From NCBI RefSeq assembly GCF_024586455.1, contig NW_026089624.1, positions 25,004,069 to 25,068,068 on the forward strand: 64,000 bases of DNA, given 5' to 3'. The position numbers and the translations under genes were made by a program. This DNA comes from Bactrocera neohumeralis. Taxonomy: Eukaryota; Arthropoda; Insecta; Diptera; Tephritidae. The notes under the pieces were generated by a model, which searched no databases, was not told the origin of the DNA, and saw nothing but the letters and a program-made list of their open reading frames with translations. Shown here one piece after another: positions 40,296 to 52,484 of the stretch (positions are counted from its first letter, which is position 1; each line of letters begins with the position of its first letter).

Positions 40296-41030
40296 TAAAT
40301 GATCCACCCCCCTACCCGGTAAAATTGGCGCATCCTAATGTTACAGTGCAATTCACCACAGCTGATGACACTAAAGCACAACTCAACACACCTGTACGCC
40401 AAACCACTCAACAAAAGATGGGCAACGGGAAAGCAGATTCAATTCGTCTCACTTTTTCGTTTTCAAAACAATCCCGCGCGCCAAATTTTCGCTAACAACG
40501 TCACCATAACTGCTCGCGGCCAGTCCTGTGCGCTACGGATATATTTCGAATCTCTCCTGCGTGATATGGTCGCCGTTAATGCGCAATCATTTTTTTGCAT
40601 ATCTGCTTCAATAAAGTTAACCCTAAAGTGTTTAGCCATTTAAATTAATGTGTTTCCTTTTGCCGAATTGCCATTATTGAACTGAAAATAAAGTGGTGGA
40701 TGCTTCCCACTAAATTGGGCATCCATTTATTCATCTTCGAACTTCAAGAGAGGCCTATTGGAGAAAAACAACATTCTGCCACATCTATGTTTGGTGGCAA
40801 AATAAAAAAAAAAAAACATGAATATCTCAATTTTTGACCCAAGCAGAACAAAAAAAAACAAAACAAAGTGACAAAAAACAAACCAATTTCGGTAACAAAG
40901 TGAAGTGATACAAAGTGCAGATAACAAAAAACCAAAAAAAAAATGAGAACAGAAAATAAAAACAAAAAACACACAGGCAATCGGACGCGAACAAACAAAA
41001 CATTAATCGAGAGCTAAGTCTAAAAGCGCC
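40296..41030 (+). repeat. Second LTR and leader copy, unit 1
   Basis: A diverged copy of 37766-38775: ATCCACCCCCCTACCCGGTAAAATTGG start, TTCATTTATTC-type end at about 40735, then A-rich leader. The PBS is altered (TTCATCTTCGAACTTC). Many short deletions relative to the first copy. It ends at the mini-me-like repeat. Confidence 0.6.
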
Positions 41031-41040
41031 TAAACAATAT

Positions 41041-42116
41041 AAAAAACAAGTAAGGAAGGGCTAAGTTCGGGTGTCACCGAACATTTTATACTCTCGCATG
41101 ATAAAGTGATAATCGAGATTTCATTATCCGTCATTTACATATTTTTCAAATACCGTATTTGTGTAAAGTTTTATTCCGCTATCATCATTGGTTCCTAATG
41201 TTTATATTCGTATTATACAGAGAAGGCATCAGATGGAATTCAAAATAGCTTTATATTGGAAGAAGGCGTGGTTGTGAACCGATTTCAGCCATATTTCGTA
41301 CATGTCATCAGGGTGTTAAGAAATATTATATACCGAATTTCATTGAAATCGGTCTAGTAGTTCCTGAGATATGGTTTTTGGTCCATAAGTGGGCGAGGCC
41401 ACGCCCATTTTCAATTTTTAAAAAGCCTGGATGGCAGCTTCCTGCTGCAATTTCTTCCGTAAAATTTAGTGTTTCTGACGTTTTTTGTTAGTCGGTTAAC
41501 GCACTTTTAGTGATTTTCAACATAACCTTGTATGGGAGGTGGGCGTGGTTATTATCCGATTTCTTCCATTTTTGAACTGTATATGGAAATGCCTGAAGAA
41601 AACGACTGTGTAGAGTTTGGTTGACATAGCTATAGTAGTTTCCGAGATATGTACAAAAAACTTAGTAGGGGGCGGGGCCACGCCCACTTTTCCAAAAAAA
41701 TTGCGTCCAAATATGTCCCCTCCCTAATGCGATCCTTTGTGCCAAATTTCGCTTTAATATCTTTGTTTATGGCTTAGTTATGACACTTTATAGGTTTTCG
41801 GTTTCCGCCATTTTGTGGGCGTGGCAGTGGGCCGATTTTGCCCATCTTCGAACTTAACCTTCTTATGGAGCCAAGGAATACGTGTACCAAGTTTCATCAT
41901 GATATCTCAATTTTTACTCAAGTTACAGCTTGCACGGACGGACGGACAGACGGGCGGACAGACAGACATCCGGATTTCGACTCTACTCGTCGCCCTGATC
42001 ACTTTGGTATATATAACCCTATATCTGACTCTTTTAGTTTTAGGACTTACAAACAACCGTTATGTGAACAAAACTATAATACTCTCCTTAGCAACATTGT
42101 TGCGAGTATAAAAAAC
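41041..42116 (+). mobile_element. mini-me/DINE-like repeat, unit 1
   Basis: Starts AACAAGTAAGGAAGGGCTAA, then ATTTTATACTCTCGCATG, and ends with GCGAGTATAAAAA, so the TATACTCTCGCA word is found inverted at both ends. Near the 3' end is the GGACGGACGGACAGACGGGC tract (about 41934-41965), diagnostic for mini-me-type elements. Internal modules such as TTCCTGAGATATGGTTTTTGG and GGGCGGGGCCACGCCCAC recur. Open stretches here are incidental. The word GTGGGCG/CCACGCCC makes several GC-rich islands in AT-rich DNA. Confidence 0.75.
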
Positions 42117-44611
42117 AAAAATAAAAGGTGTACCTGGAAGCGGCTACAAACCTCAGGAGAAAAATGTGGAGAAAGGAAGAGGAACAAAAACGCAGACGGC
42201 ATTAAGGCAACACATGCACATACATACATATATGTAAAGACCTAAAGGCTCTTTAACTGTAACCAACCTGAGCGTATTTAATCCATTTTACATTTGCATT
42301 TTACACATATATGTACATATGTTTATATCTGTTTTGCATATTAGACGGCGGGTCTAATACATAAGAGCACAACGAAAAAAAAAAACGGTTTCATCTCCCA
42401 CTCATCTCTCACTTTTTCAAAAAAATATAATAACATTTATACGAGTATACAAACATACGGCAAAGAATCTGCCTGTGACACATATTAGTACAAATAAATA
42501 TTCAAAGTCCTTATCCGGCAATACCTCTTGTTCTTTGGCAAACAAAAACAAAACAGGATTGCATACAAAAAGCGAATTGATCTTTCTAACGAGCTCTCAA
42601 TCGCTTAAGAACATAACTCAGAAAATCATACAAACAATTTGTGCATGCTAATGTAAAAAGCGAATTGATCTCTTCAACGAGCTCTCAATTGCACAAGATA
42701 TAAGTACATATGTACGTATATTTGTACATACATTTATATACAAGTCCGAGTATTAGTGCCAAATACAAAATATTCGGACATCAAACATTTTGTTTATGCG
42801 ACATGGCATCTCGCTTAATAAAAGAATTTGCAGTTCCTTACCTTGGGTGGGGGGCCTTTGGCAGATGAGGCTATTTGAAATTTTATTTTTAAGTTTTCTT
42901 TTGCCCCTTAACTGGTGGGGAAGAAAATATGTAAAATAAAAATAATCTTTTTCAGTTGAGATTGTCTTTCAAAATCTGATTTTTATTTGTATTTTTCTTG
43001 CTTATAACAAATTTTAAAACTATCTTAAATAACTAAATATATGTAAGGTTACGTGTGTATGTTTATATGTATTGCAGCATATTGTTTCAAATTCCTGCTA
43101 CCGACATGGGGTTTTTTTGGAAAAAAGGCTATGTGTGTGTGTGTGTGATAATCTTATGCTTTCCTTTATGACCAGGGTGTCTGCAACGCATTTTTATTTT
43201 TGGCGATGAGCATTGCATGTACCCGTTGGCTGTTTAAACCCAATACATACATATGTATGTTTATTAATATGTAAAAAGATAGCCGAGATTTAGTAGAATC
43301 GCGCAAAGTCGCATAAAATCAAGCATGTTCAATGATATTTGAACATGATTTCTGATTATTAGTGGACTGTATACGTTTTTATGATCTTAAGTATTACAAA
43401 TTTCTTAACTTATCTTATTTAAGAAAATAAACATGTTCAATTTGCGAACATCGCTCCTCCACACAACATAACATTCATCACACAACACACTCATCACACG
43501 CCACAAAACCAACCACACTACACACATACACCATTCGTTACCGTTTTCACCACCTAACTGATCAAAAGGATCGATTTCGCCGAAAATCAACGGTATCGAT
43601 CCGCATTCATTTCTTTTGTAATCCAGAACTGAAAAACCCTTTCTGTCGTGCGTGTGGTTGTGCACTAGCAGCAGTGTGTATACTTATATACAAAATTATA
43701 TTTGCAGCGAAAACCATTTCAAATTGTGAATAAAAATAAAAAAAATTAAGATTATCTTAACATAAAGAATATAAAATATTGTGAACACATTTAAAATTTA
43801 ATTAATTTATTTTGTTGAAAAATGAAGAATTCAACAAAATAAATTTGTTCAATGTCACCTTTTTATTGCCAAAGTAGTAAAAGGTGAATTAAAGACGAAC
43901 AAAACGACGGGATACATCATCAAAGGCTAAAAATGCGTAAGTATTCCCCACATAATCGGTGAGGATTACTTTGCAGAACAAAATGGAAATACTCGGCACC
44001 TATGAATTTGAAAAGAATCTCACCAAGTGGTGGAAATTTTCGTTATTATATTCAGTTAACTAGAGACTTGAACAATTAAAAGACACAAAAGAAAAAATAA
44101 TAATAAATAAATATGTACTTAAACATATATTAATTGATCTTATATTTAAACGGCCGCGAAACCAACTAAAACAAAACAATAGAATGTAGAATTGTGTTAT
44201 ATCAAATACGGGCGTTTCGGTAAAAATTTCAAATAAGCAAAATAAACGGGGGAAACAAAACCAAAACATACGGCAGATGACACTTTTAGTAGTTTTTAAA
44301 AAACCCGAAGAGAACAAAAACTCAACACGTAAGACATCAAACAAGGGAAATAAACAAAGAAGGCAAAACCAGAAGAAATCTTAGAAATAACGAAGAGAGA
44401 CACATACATAAGTATCGCTTTCGATTAATGGCATTTGGGGAGGAAAAAGTGAGTCCTTTTACGATTAAAATTTTAAAAGAATTGTCTTATGGGGACAAGG
44501 AATATGTGTACAGTTTGAAGATATCTTAATAACGACAAGTTACAGCCACTTATAAAAAAGACAGACAGTTCTATACGAAAAACCAGTTAGACAGTCCGGT
44601 ATATAGAGTAA
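42117..44611. other. Non-coding block, probably LTR and leader of an unknown element, unit 1
   Basis: No significant gene. Contents: two direct repeats of about 37 bp at 42567-42603 and 42655-42691; a GT microsatellite at about 43133-43148; a CA-rich stretch at about 43450-43540; and an A-rich leader-like part at 43850-44600. In the unit 2 copy, GTGGTGCCCGG lies near 59049, a possible primer-binding site, which suggests an LTR ending just before it. The corresponding site in unit 1 is altered. Confidence 0.45.
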
Positions 44612-45815
44612 CTAGCTGACCAAAGTCGTTGTCCGTGAAATTATGTGTTTAGAAATGAAAAAGTTGAATTTATCATTTCACTTTTTTTCAATGTATCGCA
44701 GTTTGATAAACAACATTTTTTGGTTTCTGTTCCGGTGTACTATAGAAAAGATGGTTTTCCAACTCGTGAGCAGGCCACGTATATCTGTCCGAGTGAAATA
44801 CATAGCATTTCCAAATGTATACCATACACTATGCGACTATCCTTGTGTCTCAAATGCAATTTTCTCTGGAAACTGAATTCGTTTGAACTGAAATGGCAAA
44901 TCGTTAGAACTCAGAGAATTGTAGAATCAAGCATTCTGCCCTTTGTATTTGATAGCTGCGCCACAATCGGTAGAGTTCCATTACAAAATTTCGGCGCATA
45001 AAGATTGCGAAACATAATAATGACAGATCCAACTTTGAGACGCAAATGATGCGGTGGCATACCAAGCCTATTCAAAGAATTTAGAAATTCCACGATCGAT
45101 CAATTTGTATGAGCGCAAGTCTCTCGGAATTTGACTTTGAATCTTCCAGTTTAAGTCAACAACATCGGTATTTTTGGCAGCTAACATTGCGCGTGCATTT
45201 AAGGAATCGTAGTTACGATAATTTGTCCAATGTCCAAAGATTCGTGATGAGTTCATCTTTCGTGAATTGATAAACGGCAAATGGAATTGATATCAAACCA
45301 CCGGAAGTATCAACCGGAATTTACCCATTTCCAATTCTTAGCGAATACGATGTAAAATGTCTTCGGCAATGTCATTTTTGTTCGTATTCCATAATTGACG
45401 CTAATTTGATGGCTGATCATCGCGAAAAGTGTGCGAACTTCATTCCAGTGATTATCATGTTCCAGCAATTGTAATTGTAATTGTATGTATAATATCAAGA
45501 TATTTCCGAATAGAGCAAGTTCTCGCAAACGGTTCACTGACGAAAGTTGAGAAACAAATCGTAAATGTTAATTTTGTTGCTGGGGGTGTTTTCTCTGTCT
45601 GTACTGTATTCTCTGTGTTGAAATAGACTATTTGGTCATTCTCCAAATTAACTGCGAGACGCACAACAGTCGGAAAACGTTCATGAATTGCAAAAGTAAA
45701 TATCATACAAAGCGCTTTATTGCAGTTCACGTATCGACCGTATCGTTCAAGACCAGTAACCGCCATGTTGCTTCCTTTGGTGACGTATTTACACACGTAT
45801 TTTTTCGGATTACAA
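44612..45815 (-). mobile_element. Helitron, 3' part, unit 1 second copy
   Basis: The 3' CTAG lies at 44612-44615. The minus strand reads helicase C-terminus (45093-44911, PPHHLRLKVGSVIIMFRNL; 45280-45068, ARAMLAAKNTDVVDLNWKIQS), the intermediate region (45537-45310), and the Rep tyrosine region (45850-45455, KKYVCKYVTKGSNMAV and GLERYGRYVNCNK). It breaks at about 45815 into unrelated sequence. Confidence 0.85.
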
Positions 45816-46370
45816 TTCTTTTTTGAATCTCTCAACATTTTCAATTCCAATTACTTTTAGCATACATTTACGAAGTATGTATACAAATAATACCCGGTTT
45901 TCAACGAATTTTCATGAGAGCATCGTTTTTAAATCTAGTCAGCTGTTTGGCAGAAGTGTAGCTGGTTTAAATAACGCGAGAATTTAAAACATCATCTCAA
46001 TTTCGAATTGAAAATTTTTAAAATGCTGTAAACATAATAAAAATAAATTATAAATTTCCTGACCCAAGTTAAAATTCTGACTTTTCACTGACTGTTCCAG
46101 AAATTTCAAATTCCCTGACATTTCCAGGTTTTCCAGGTCAATCGCAAGCCAGACTGTACTTGAAATTTTTGTTTTTTCGATAGTTTATAATTCAAATATT
46201 ATAAATTTCTTTAAAAATTAATTTTTTTATTTTACAAATCGAAGGCTTAAATTGTCTAGAATATGTTGGTAAAATGTTTTCGATCAGAACTAGCATCACA
46301 ACTTTGAACGAACCTATTACCGGAGCATTGACGGACGCTTTGAAACTTTGACACGCATTTCCTCGCATTT
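45816..46370. other. Insertion of unknown origin between Helitron pieces
   Basis: Absent from unit 2. AT-rich, with CCCTGACATTTCCAGGTTTTCC at about 46112-46133, a word common in insect repeats, and no coding content recognised. Confidence 0.5.
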
Positions 46371-47305
46371 TTGGTCGTATCCCATAACTGATGCGAATTT
46401 GAACTTCATTCCTGTGATTATCATGTTCCTGCAATTGTAATTGTATGTATAATATCAAGGTATTTCCGAAAACGTTATTGCAGTTCAATGGCAGACCGTA
46501 TCGTTCAAGACCAGTAACCGCCATGCGTTGCTTCCTTTGGTGACGTATTTACACACGTATTTTATCGATTTCACCAATTTGCAATACGCAACATTGGCAT
46601 GACTTTTAAATGTGAATTAGACAACAGTGGCGAATATGGTACGATCCATATGTTGTCGACTTCGATGTGTTGTTAACTTCGATATTCACGCCTCTAAATT
46701 GAATGCTAAATGTTCTGCCATTGCCATCTGGTGAGCGACGGATATACATCATTTCTAGTTTGTGTTTCTGAAAAGAAAAGCACGTGGATATGTTTCGTGC
46801 ATCAATTTGATCTGGTGTAACCACCATCCCCAACCGAAGAAGAATGTGTGCGTGCGGCAAACATCTTTTTTGCTACTCAACAAAATACATCCAGCATCTA
46901 ACAGCATCTTATATACCATACGTTGCTTCAAGATAAAGTCCATCAGACATCGTAACTGTTGTTTGAAAAGTCGTGCTGATATCGTGACGATCGCTTGCTG
47001 AATGACCGATCCATAATTCACACGTATGTCATCGCATTTTGGGAGTACTTCTTACTTGCCTTGCTTGTAGGCTGCCATACGTTGATGGCAAAAAGAACGC
47101 CGACCGATTTTACGGCGACCTCTTCGTGGCTTCGTAACAAATTTCAATCTACAACACACAAAGTTTTCACTGAATAATTTTCAAAAATTTTCTTTTAAAT
47201 AGCCGGAATAAAAGCAAGCGACCGAAATGAACGATTCAAATAATTAACAAATCAAAATATTAAAACAAAACAAACAAATATTGAAAAAATTTGTATGAAA
47301 AAAAA
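46371..47305 (-). mobile_element. Helitron, 5' part, unit 1
   Basis: Overlaps in content with 45400-45815, so it is a second Helitron fragment or a duplicated joint. The minus strand gives GLERYGLPLNCNN (46524 onward), the degraded HUH region near 46850 (PHAHILLRLGMVV), and LFKQQLRCLMDFILKQR upstream. The 5' end is lost at about 47305. Confidence 0.8.
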
Positions 47306-48330
47306 GTATATATAAGAAGCAGAGAGCTGCAACAGTATGATAAAATCAGAACAAACAGTAGTGCCAAAACGCAATCAAATCAATTCAGTTCCAGCATAGA
47401 CAACATTTTTAATCAATTCGTGTATCTGCCAGCGTCAACGCTGACCTGATGCAACACGAACAATCTGTTCTTCGGCAATCACAATCGTGTAAATGTATGG
47501 CTGGCTTCAGTTTGCAATCGTATCATGTCAGTAAAGCGTTACGACGATTGTTTGAATGAAATGAAAACTTTTGTAAACTATAAGTAAATCTTCGAGTAAA
47601 TCTGAGTACAGCAAACAACAACAATTTTCTGCTGGACTGATTTGAATCGTAATGTGGCAAAAAAATGTATGAGCTTTGAAAATGTGCATGTTACAAATTT
47701 TCAAGCGTAAACAATGGAAATTGCATCAGTACGTACATACATACATTGGTTGTATGTATGTATGTACTGATGGAATTCCATTTACCTATAACATATATAT
47801 ATGTATATACAAACATGCATGTGTATACATACATATGTAGTTGAAATAGAACAGAAGTGCACTAGAGAAAATCAGTGTTTAGGGATGATATATAAAAACG
47901 AAAGCTGTCAATCATGTCAATCATTTGAAGCATGAGTTTGCATCACTTGGGTATTTTCTGCTGATACGAACGTTCATAAACAAATCAGGTATAAGCCGAT
48001 CGCTAGTGATAAAGTTGTTCTCAATCGCTGAGCTTGAAGAAAACAAATCGCTACGTGTACATGAACTGAACTGCAAAATCAGACAGAGTAAAGGATCAGT
48101 ACTTAAGTATACACAAAAATTTATTATACGTTGCAGTTCTCTGATAAGAAGATTAAGTATTCATTACACATATCGAGTTTTCATTGTTTTTCATTATGTA
48201 TTCTGCTATTGAGGGAGACAAATCCAACGAATCAATAACCATGAAAATTGGTTCAGAGATCTCGAGTTATAAGTGTTCGAACAAACCCGTCTTTGTTTTA
48301 TAGATATAGATAGAGATAGATCAAGTTTTC
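47306..48330. other. Single-copy-looking stretch without a recognised gene
   Basis: Not shared with unit 2. Two TATA-box-like sites occur (TATATAAG at about 47309; TATATAAAAACG at about 47891). An open stretch 47925-48212 has no family resemblance. A long hairpin lies at 47712-47783. It may be an LTR or promoter-bearing region; nothing decisive was seen. Confidence 0.45.
47712..47783. other. Hairpin with 20-bp inner stem
   Basis: Arms TCAGTACGTACATACATACA (47726-47745) and TGTATGTATGTATGTACTGA (47751-47770) pair with one mismatch around a 5-nt loop, and pairing extends outward with mismatches (AATGGAAATTGCA against TGGAATTCCATTT). The stem is partly GTAT-microsatellite-like. Confidence 0.6.
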
Positions 48331-48719
48331 ACCCGATTTTCATCCATATTAGGCTTGGTCAGTTTCGGTACAATTTAGAAAAGATTGTGTCATAATTTGG
48401 CATACTTCAAAGCATTATTTAAGCAAAATTGTATTCCGTTACTTTAATTGGTGTTCTATTTACTTTTTGGAATGTGAAAGTATCAGATATAATTTCATAT
48501 TATGTTATATAGGCAGTAGGCGGGTTGTTGCCAGGATTTCTCCCATTCTTGTAGCAGATATTATGTGCCAATTTTGGTTGATATGGGTCAAGTAGGTCCC
48601 AAGATATGGGTTTTCCCGTCGTATGACGGTGTCATACTTTCCCCAATTTGAAAGGCCCCTCTCTTTTTCGAAAGTTTCCAAACGACGCATAACACTCCCA
48701 AAAAGTATTTCCCTTTTTT
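48331..48719. repeat. DINE-like repeat fragment
   Basis: Contains the module TTGATATGGGTCAAGTAGGTCCCAAGATATGGG and a preceding TTCCGTTACTTT, structurally similar to parts of the mini-me-like repeat at 41041. Truncated by the assembly gap. Confidence 0.4.
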
Positions 48720-48819
48720 NNNNNNNNNNNNNNNNNNNNNNNNNNNNNNNNNNNNNNNNNNNNNNNNNNNNNNNNNNNNNNNNNNNNNNNNNNNNNNNNN
48801 NNNNNNNNNNNNNNNNNNN
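48720..48819. other. Assembly gap of 100 N
   Basis: Exactly 100 N. The duplicated unit 2 starts at its right edge, inside exon D of the spliced gene. Confidence 0.98.
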
Positions 48820-49545
48820 CGGGCATCTGATATTTAAAATAATTATTAAATAATTTTAAAATACGGTAACTGTATTTCAATAAATACCTTATAAGCAAGA
48901 TCACTTTCCACAACTGAAAGCCGTTTTATTAATTCCCCTTGCCGAGATTCCATCCAACCAATGGTCCCAAAATTTGTTGCAGTACCATCGCAGAATCTGC
49001 GTGTTTGCTTCGGCGATGCAAAAACGGCTAATTTCTTTTTCTATAAAGAAAGTTACATTTATTAGAATGAAAAACATATATGTAAAATAAAGTCGTTTTA
49101 CTATCTCGCTGTTTTGCTTCCGAGGAGGAGGAGTCCACCATAAATGAAATATCCATTTATTTATGTAAAATTTAAAAAAAAATTGTGAAACAGAGGAATT
49201 AAATAAATGTATTCCCTATTGATTTGGATTTGGTTTTCGGAAAGTGCAAAAGAACAGCTGGCACGACGAGGAGTGCCGTGTCGCAGCGGAGAGAAAACAG
49301 GCTGCCTACCTCGCAACGTAACGATCGACCACTACACGTGCGGGATGGGATAGATACCGAGAGTTGAAGAGGGAAGCGAGACGCATTTGTAGACAGAAGA
49401 AGAAAGAGGCCGAAATGCGTGAGTACGAAGAGCTTGATAAGCTGGCCGACAGGGGTAATGCTCGAAAATTCTACGAAAAATGCGGCGGCTTACAGAAGGT
49501 TTCAAGACCGGAAGCATACTCTTGTAGAACCCCCAAGGTGATCTA

Positions 49546-50764
49546 GTGACCGATGCCCAGAGCATACTTAAATTATGGAGGGAACACTTCTCCAGCCTGC
49601 TGAATGGCAGTGAACGCACAACGCCAGGAGAAGGCGAACCCGATTCCCCAATCGATGACGATGGAGCAGACGTTCCATTACCCGACCATGAAGAAGTTCG
49701 AATAGCAATTGCCCGCCTGAAGAACAAAAAAGCGGTAGGGTGTCGGCCGAGCTATTCAAACACGGCGGCGAAGAACTGATAAGGAGCATGCATCAGCTTC
49801 TTTGTAAAATATGGTCGGACGAAAGCATGCCCAACGATTGGAATTTAAGTGTGCTATGCCCAATCCATAAAAAAGGAGACCCCACAATCTGCGCCAACTA
49901 CCGTGGGATTAGCCTCCTCAACATCGCATATAAGGTTCTATCGAGCGTATTGTGTGAAAGATTAAAGCCCACCGTCAACAAACTGATTGGACCTTATCAG
50001 TGTGGCTTCAGACCTGGAAAATCAACAACCGACCAGATATTCACCATGCGCCAAATCTTGGAAAAGACCCGTGAAAGGAGAATCGACACACACCACCTCT
50101 TCGTCGATTTCAAAGCTGCTTTCGACAGCACGAAAAGGAGCTGCCTTTATGCCGCGATGTCTGAATTTGGTATCCCCGCAAAACTAATACGGCTGTGTAA
50201 ACTGACGTTGAGTAACACCAAAAGCTCCGTCAGGATCGGGAAGGACCTCTCCGAGCCGTTCGATACCAAACGAGGTTTCAGACAAGGCGATTCCCTATCG
50301 TGCGACTTCTTCAATCTTCTTTGGAGAAAATAGTTCGAGCCGCAGAACTAAATAGAGAAGGTACCATCTTCTATAAGAGTGTACAGCTGCTGGCGTATGC
50401 CGATGATATTGATATCATCGGCCTCAACACCCGCGCCGTTAGTTCTGCTTTCTCCAGGCTGGACAAGGAAGCAAAAGAAATGGGTCTGGCAGTGAACGAG
50501 GGCAAGACGAAATATCTCCTGTCATCAAACAAACAGTCGTCGCGCTCGCGACTTGGCACTCACGTCACTGTTGACAGTCATAACTTTGAAGTTGTAGATA
50601 ATTTCGTCTATTTAGGAACCAGCATTAACACCACCAACAATGTCAGCCTGGAAATCCAACGCAGGATTGCTCTTGCCAACAGGTGCTACTTCGGACTGAG
50701 TAGGCAATTGAAAGTAAAGTCCTCTCTCGACGAACAAAAGCCAAACTCTATAAGTCACTCATAA
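49546..50764 (+). pseudogene. RTE reverse transcriptase, copy 5, catalytic residues intact
   Basis: Three overlapping frames. 49546-49779 covers the linker and EEVRIAIARLKNKKA. 49740-50333 covers LSAELFKHGG-type sequence, PIHKKGDPTICANYRGISLL, CGFRPGKSTTDQIF, motif A FVDFKAAFDS (Asp codon 50106-50108) and RGFRQGDSLSC. 50300-50764 has LLAYADDIDIIG and FVYLGTSINTTNNVSLEIQ. This is the only copy here with both motif A Asp and YADD unchanged, but frameshifts disable it. Confidence 0.88.
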
Positions 50765-50799
50765 TTCCCGTCCTGCTGTATGGTGCAGAGGCTTGGACG

Positions 50800-51189
50800 A
50801 TGACAACAACCGATGAGTCGACGTTACGAGTTTTCGAGAGAAAAATTCTGCGAAAGATTTATGGTCCTTGGCGTATTAACCACGGCGAATACCGTATTCG
50901 ATGGAACGATGAGCTGTACGAGATATACGACGACATCGACATAATTCAGCGAATTAAAGAGACGGCTACGCTGGCTAGGTCGTGTTGTCAGGATGGACGA
51001 AAACACTCCAGCTCTGAAAGTATTCGACGAAGTACCCGCCGTGGAAGCGGAGGAAGAGGAAGACCTCCACTCCTTTGGAAAGACCAGGTGGAGAAGGACC
51101 TGGCTTTGCTTGGAATATCCAATTGGCGCTACGTAGCGAAAAGAAGGAACGACTTGCGCGCTGTTGACAACTCGGCTATAATCGCGTAA
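50800..51189 (+). pseudogene. RTE ORF C-terminal region, copy 5
   Basis: Open for 129 codons: STLRVFERKILRKIYGPWRI, EYRIRWNDELYEIYDDIDIIQRI, a locally shifted segment (KETATLARSCCQDGRKHS), then GRGRPPLLWKDQVEKDLALL and ISNWRYVAKRRNDLRAVDN, ending at the family stop. Two compensating indels within about 100 bp explain the shifted segment. Confidence 0.82.
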
Positions 51190-52484
51190 GCGGTGTCTAC
51201 GCCAATAAAGAAGAAGAAGAAGAAGGTATACATGTATGTATGATGGCATTATCATATGGTGCGCGTTCCAAAACTTAACCGAGTTCAACTCGCGCAAGAA
51301 TTTTATACCGAAAAAAAACCTGCGCGAGTTGAACTCGGGCGAGATTTACGCGTGGCGCGCAAATTCAAAAAGCTCAATTAGGCTAAAACACTGTGATGCT
51401 CACTTTTTTTCACGCACTCGCTCAAAAAAAATAATAATTAAAAAAAATTGCTGATTCAGGAGGAAACCAGGGAATCAGTGCATTTCTCACGAAAATCAGG
51501 AAAACCAGTGCCGATGGTCAAAATCAGGGTGACTCTACCCATATGACCGGTTTTACACCTTATAATACTTCCCTGGCTTTCTTTCTTGCAATTTGCAAAA
51601 GTATAAAATGTTCAGTCTCACCTTAACTTAGCCCTTCCTTACTTGCTTTATTATAATTTGTACCTGTTCTTTTTGTAAATTTCGATATATTATCTTCAAT
51701 CTAAACTTATGCTGCCATAATTGCTTCTTTACGAGGGAAGTGTTTAATTAGTCTTTGCTCAAAGCGTTCCCTCTCTGAGTTTGTAGTTTGGAAAGAATCT
51801 TTTATTCGGATAATTATTTAGACGTGGACAATCCATCTTGGTTTTGATTTTTTTACTTGTCTGTCATTATTATATGGATTTGGTTTTATATGCTGGCTAC
51901 CTTTTTGTTCATTTGCCAAGCGCTGCTTGAAAAAATATTGGTTGCGTTTCTCTAAGATGCACGCGTAAATACTTGTAATTTTTGACTCTCGTTATGAATT
52001 TTCTCGGACAGTTCTGCAAGTAACTTTCTTTTGGTACCTTTATAATTTTGATCTGATTCGTGTGTCTGAATATAGTCAGATAGTGCGATTTGGATGATTT
52101 TTGCCATACGGAGCTTTTTCCGCTCCCGAATGCTTTCTATAAAACAATACACTAATATTTAAGTAGAAACAAATTTTTTGATTTTTTTTTATTGTGAAGT
52201 ACAATTGAGTTTGGAATATATTATTTATTCAAATGGCCGTCACGACTTCTTTTGAAGCAAAAAATTCGATGAGCCCCATTTTTGAGCGTTTTTCCATGAA
52301 ATTAAGTCATATGTCATGAAAATCAAGTTTAATATTGATTTCTAAAAGGTCAAACCACGTCAAGTGGTAAATGAAAATTTCGCAAAATCACCGATTTTGA
52401 AAATTAGCAGTTCATTAGGAAGGGAACCAGACGCAAACCCCGTGATATAAATACTTCGTCAAAATTACTTTTTCATTAAAGTTA

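Larger units (their letters stand above)
32381..47150. repeat. Large duplication, unit 1
   Basis: Shares order and sequence with 48820-61700: spliced gene, RTE, 18-bp hairpin, Helitron, LTR and leader, mini-me-like repeat, CA-rich block, second Helitron. Over 34780-38780 versus 51230-55200 the copies differ at only scattered sites; other parts differ by many small indels. Unit 1 is about 2 kb longer because of an internal duplication (36996-41030) carrying a PHD-finger ORF and an insertion at about 45820-46370. Confidence 0.85.
49230..51226 (+). mobile_element. RTE-type LINE, copy 5, 5'-truncated
   Basis: Same truncation point and flanks as copy 4. It retains the EELDKLADRGNARKFYEK stretch that copy 4 lacks, but has lost bases elsewhere (frameshifts near 49480, 49530, 49740, 50320). 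AAG tail at about 51210-51226. Confidence 0.88.
48888..52136 (-). pseudogene. Same unrecognised spliced gene, unit 2 copy
   Basis: Duplicate of the preceding gene. Exon A 52136-51973, exon B ending at 49102, exon C 49040-48888, with the same splice signals and 61-nt intron between B and C. Exon C differs by a few substitutions from unit 1. Exon D is missing except for its first bases, because the 100-N gap at 48720-48819 falls there. The RTE insertion in exon B is at the same site as in unit 1, so insertion preceded duplication. Confidence 0.5.

Noticed and set aside
41815..42245. Open stretches with repeated Thr/Asp/Gly/Arg (RTDGQTGGQTD)
   Set aside because: They are translations of the GGAC/AGAC microsatellite-like tract of the mini-me-type repeat, not a protein gene.
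42560..42700. Direct repeats considered as a CRISPR-like array
   Set aside because: Only two repeats, in eukaryotic transposon sequence; no array structure or cas genes.
43130..43150. GT-repeat tract considered as a regulatory element
   Set aside because: A short simple-sequence run, length-variable between the two units; no supporting context.
47925..48212. 95-codon open stretch considered as a gene
   Set aside because: Start is internal to AT-rich sequence, no domain or signal is visible, and no splice context supports it.
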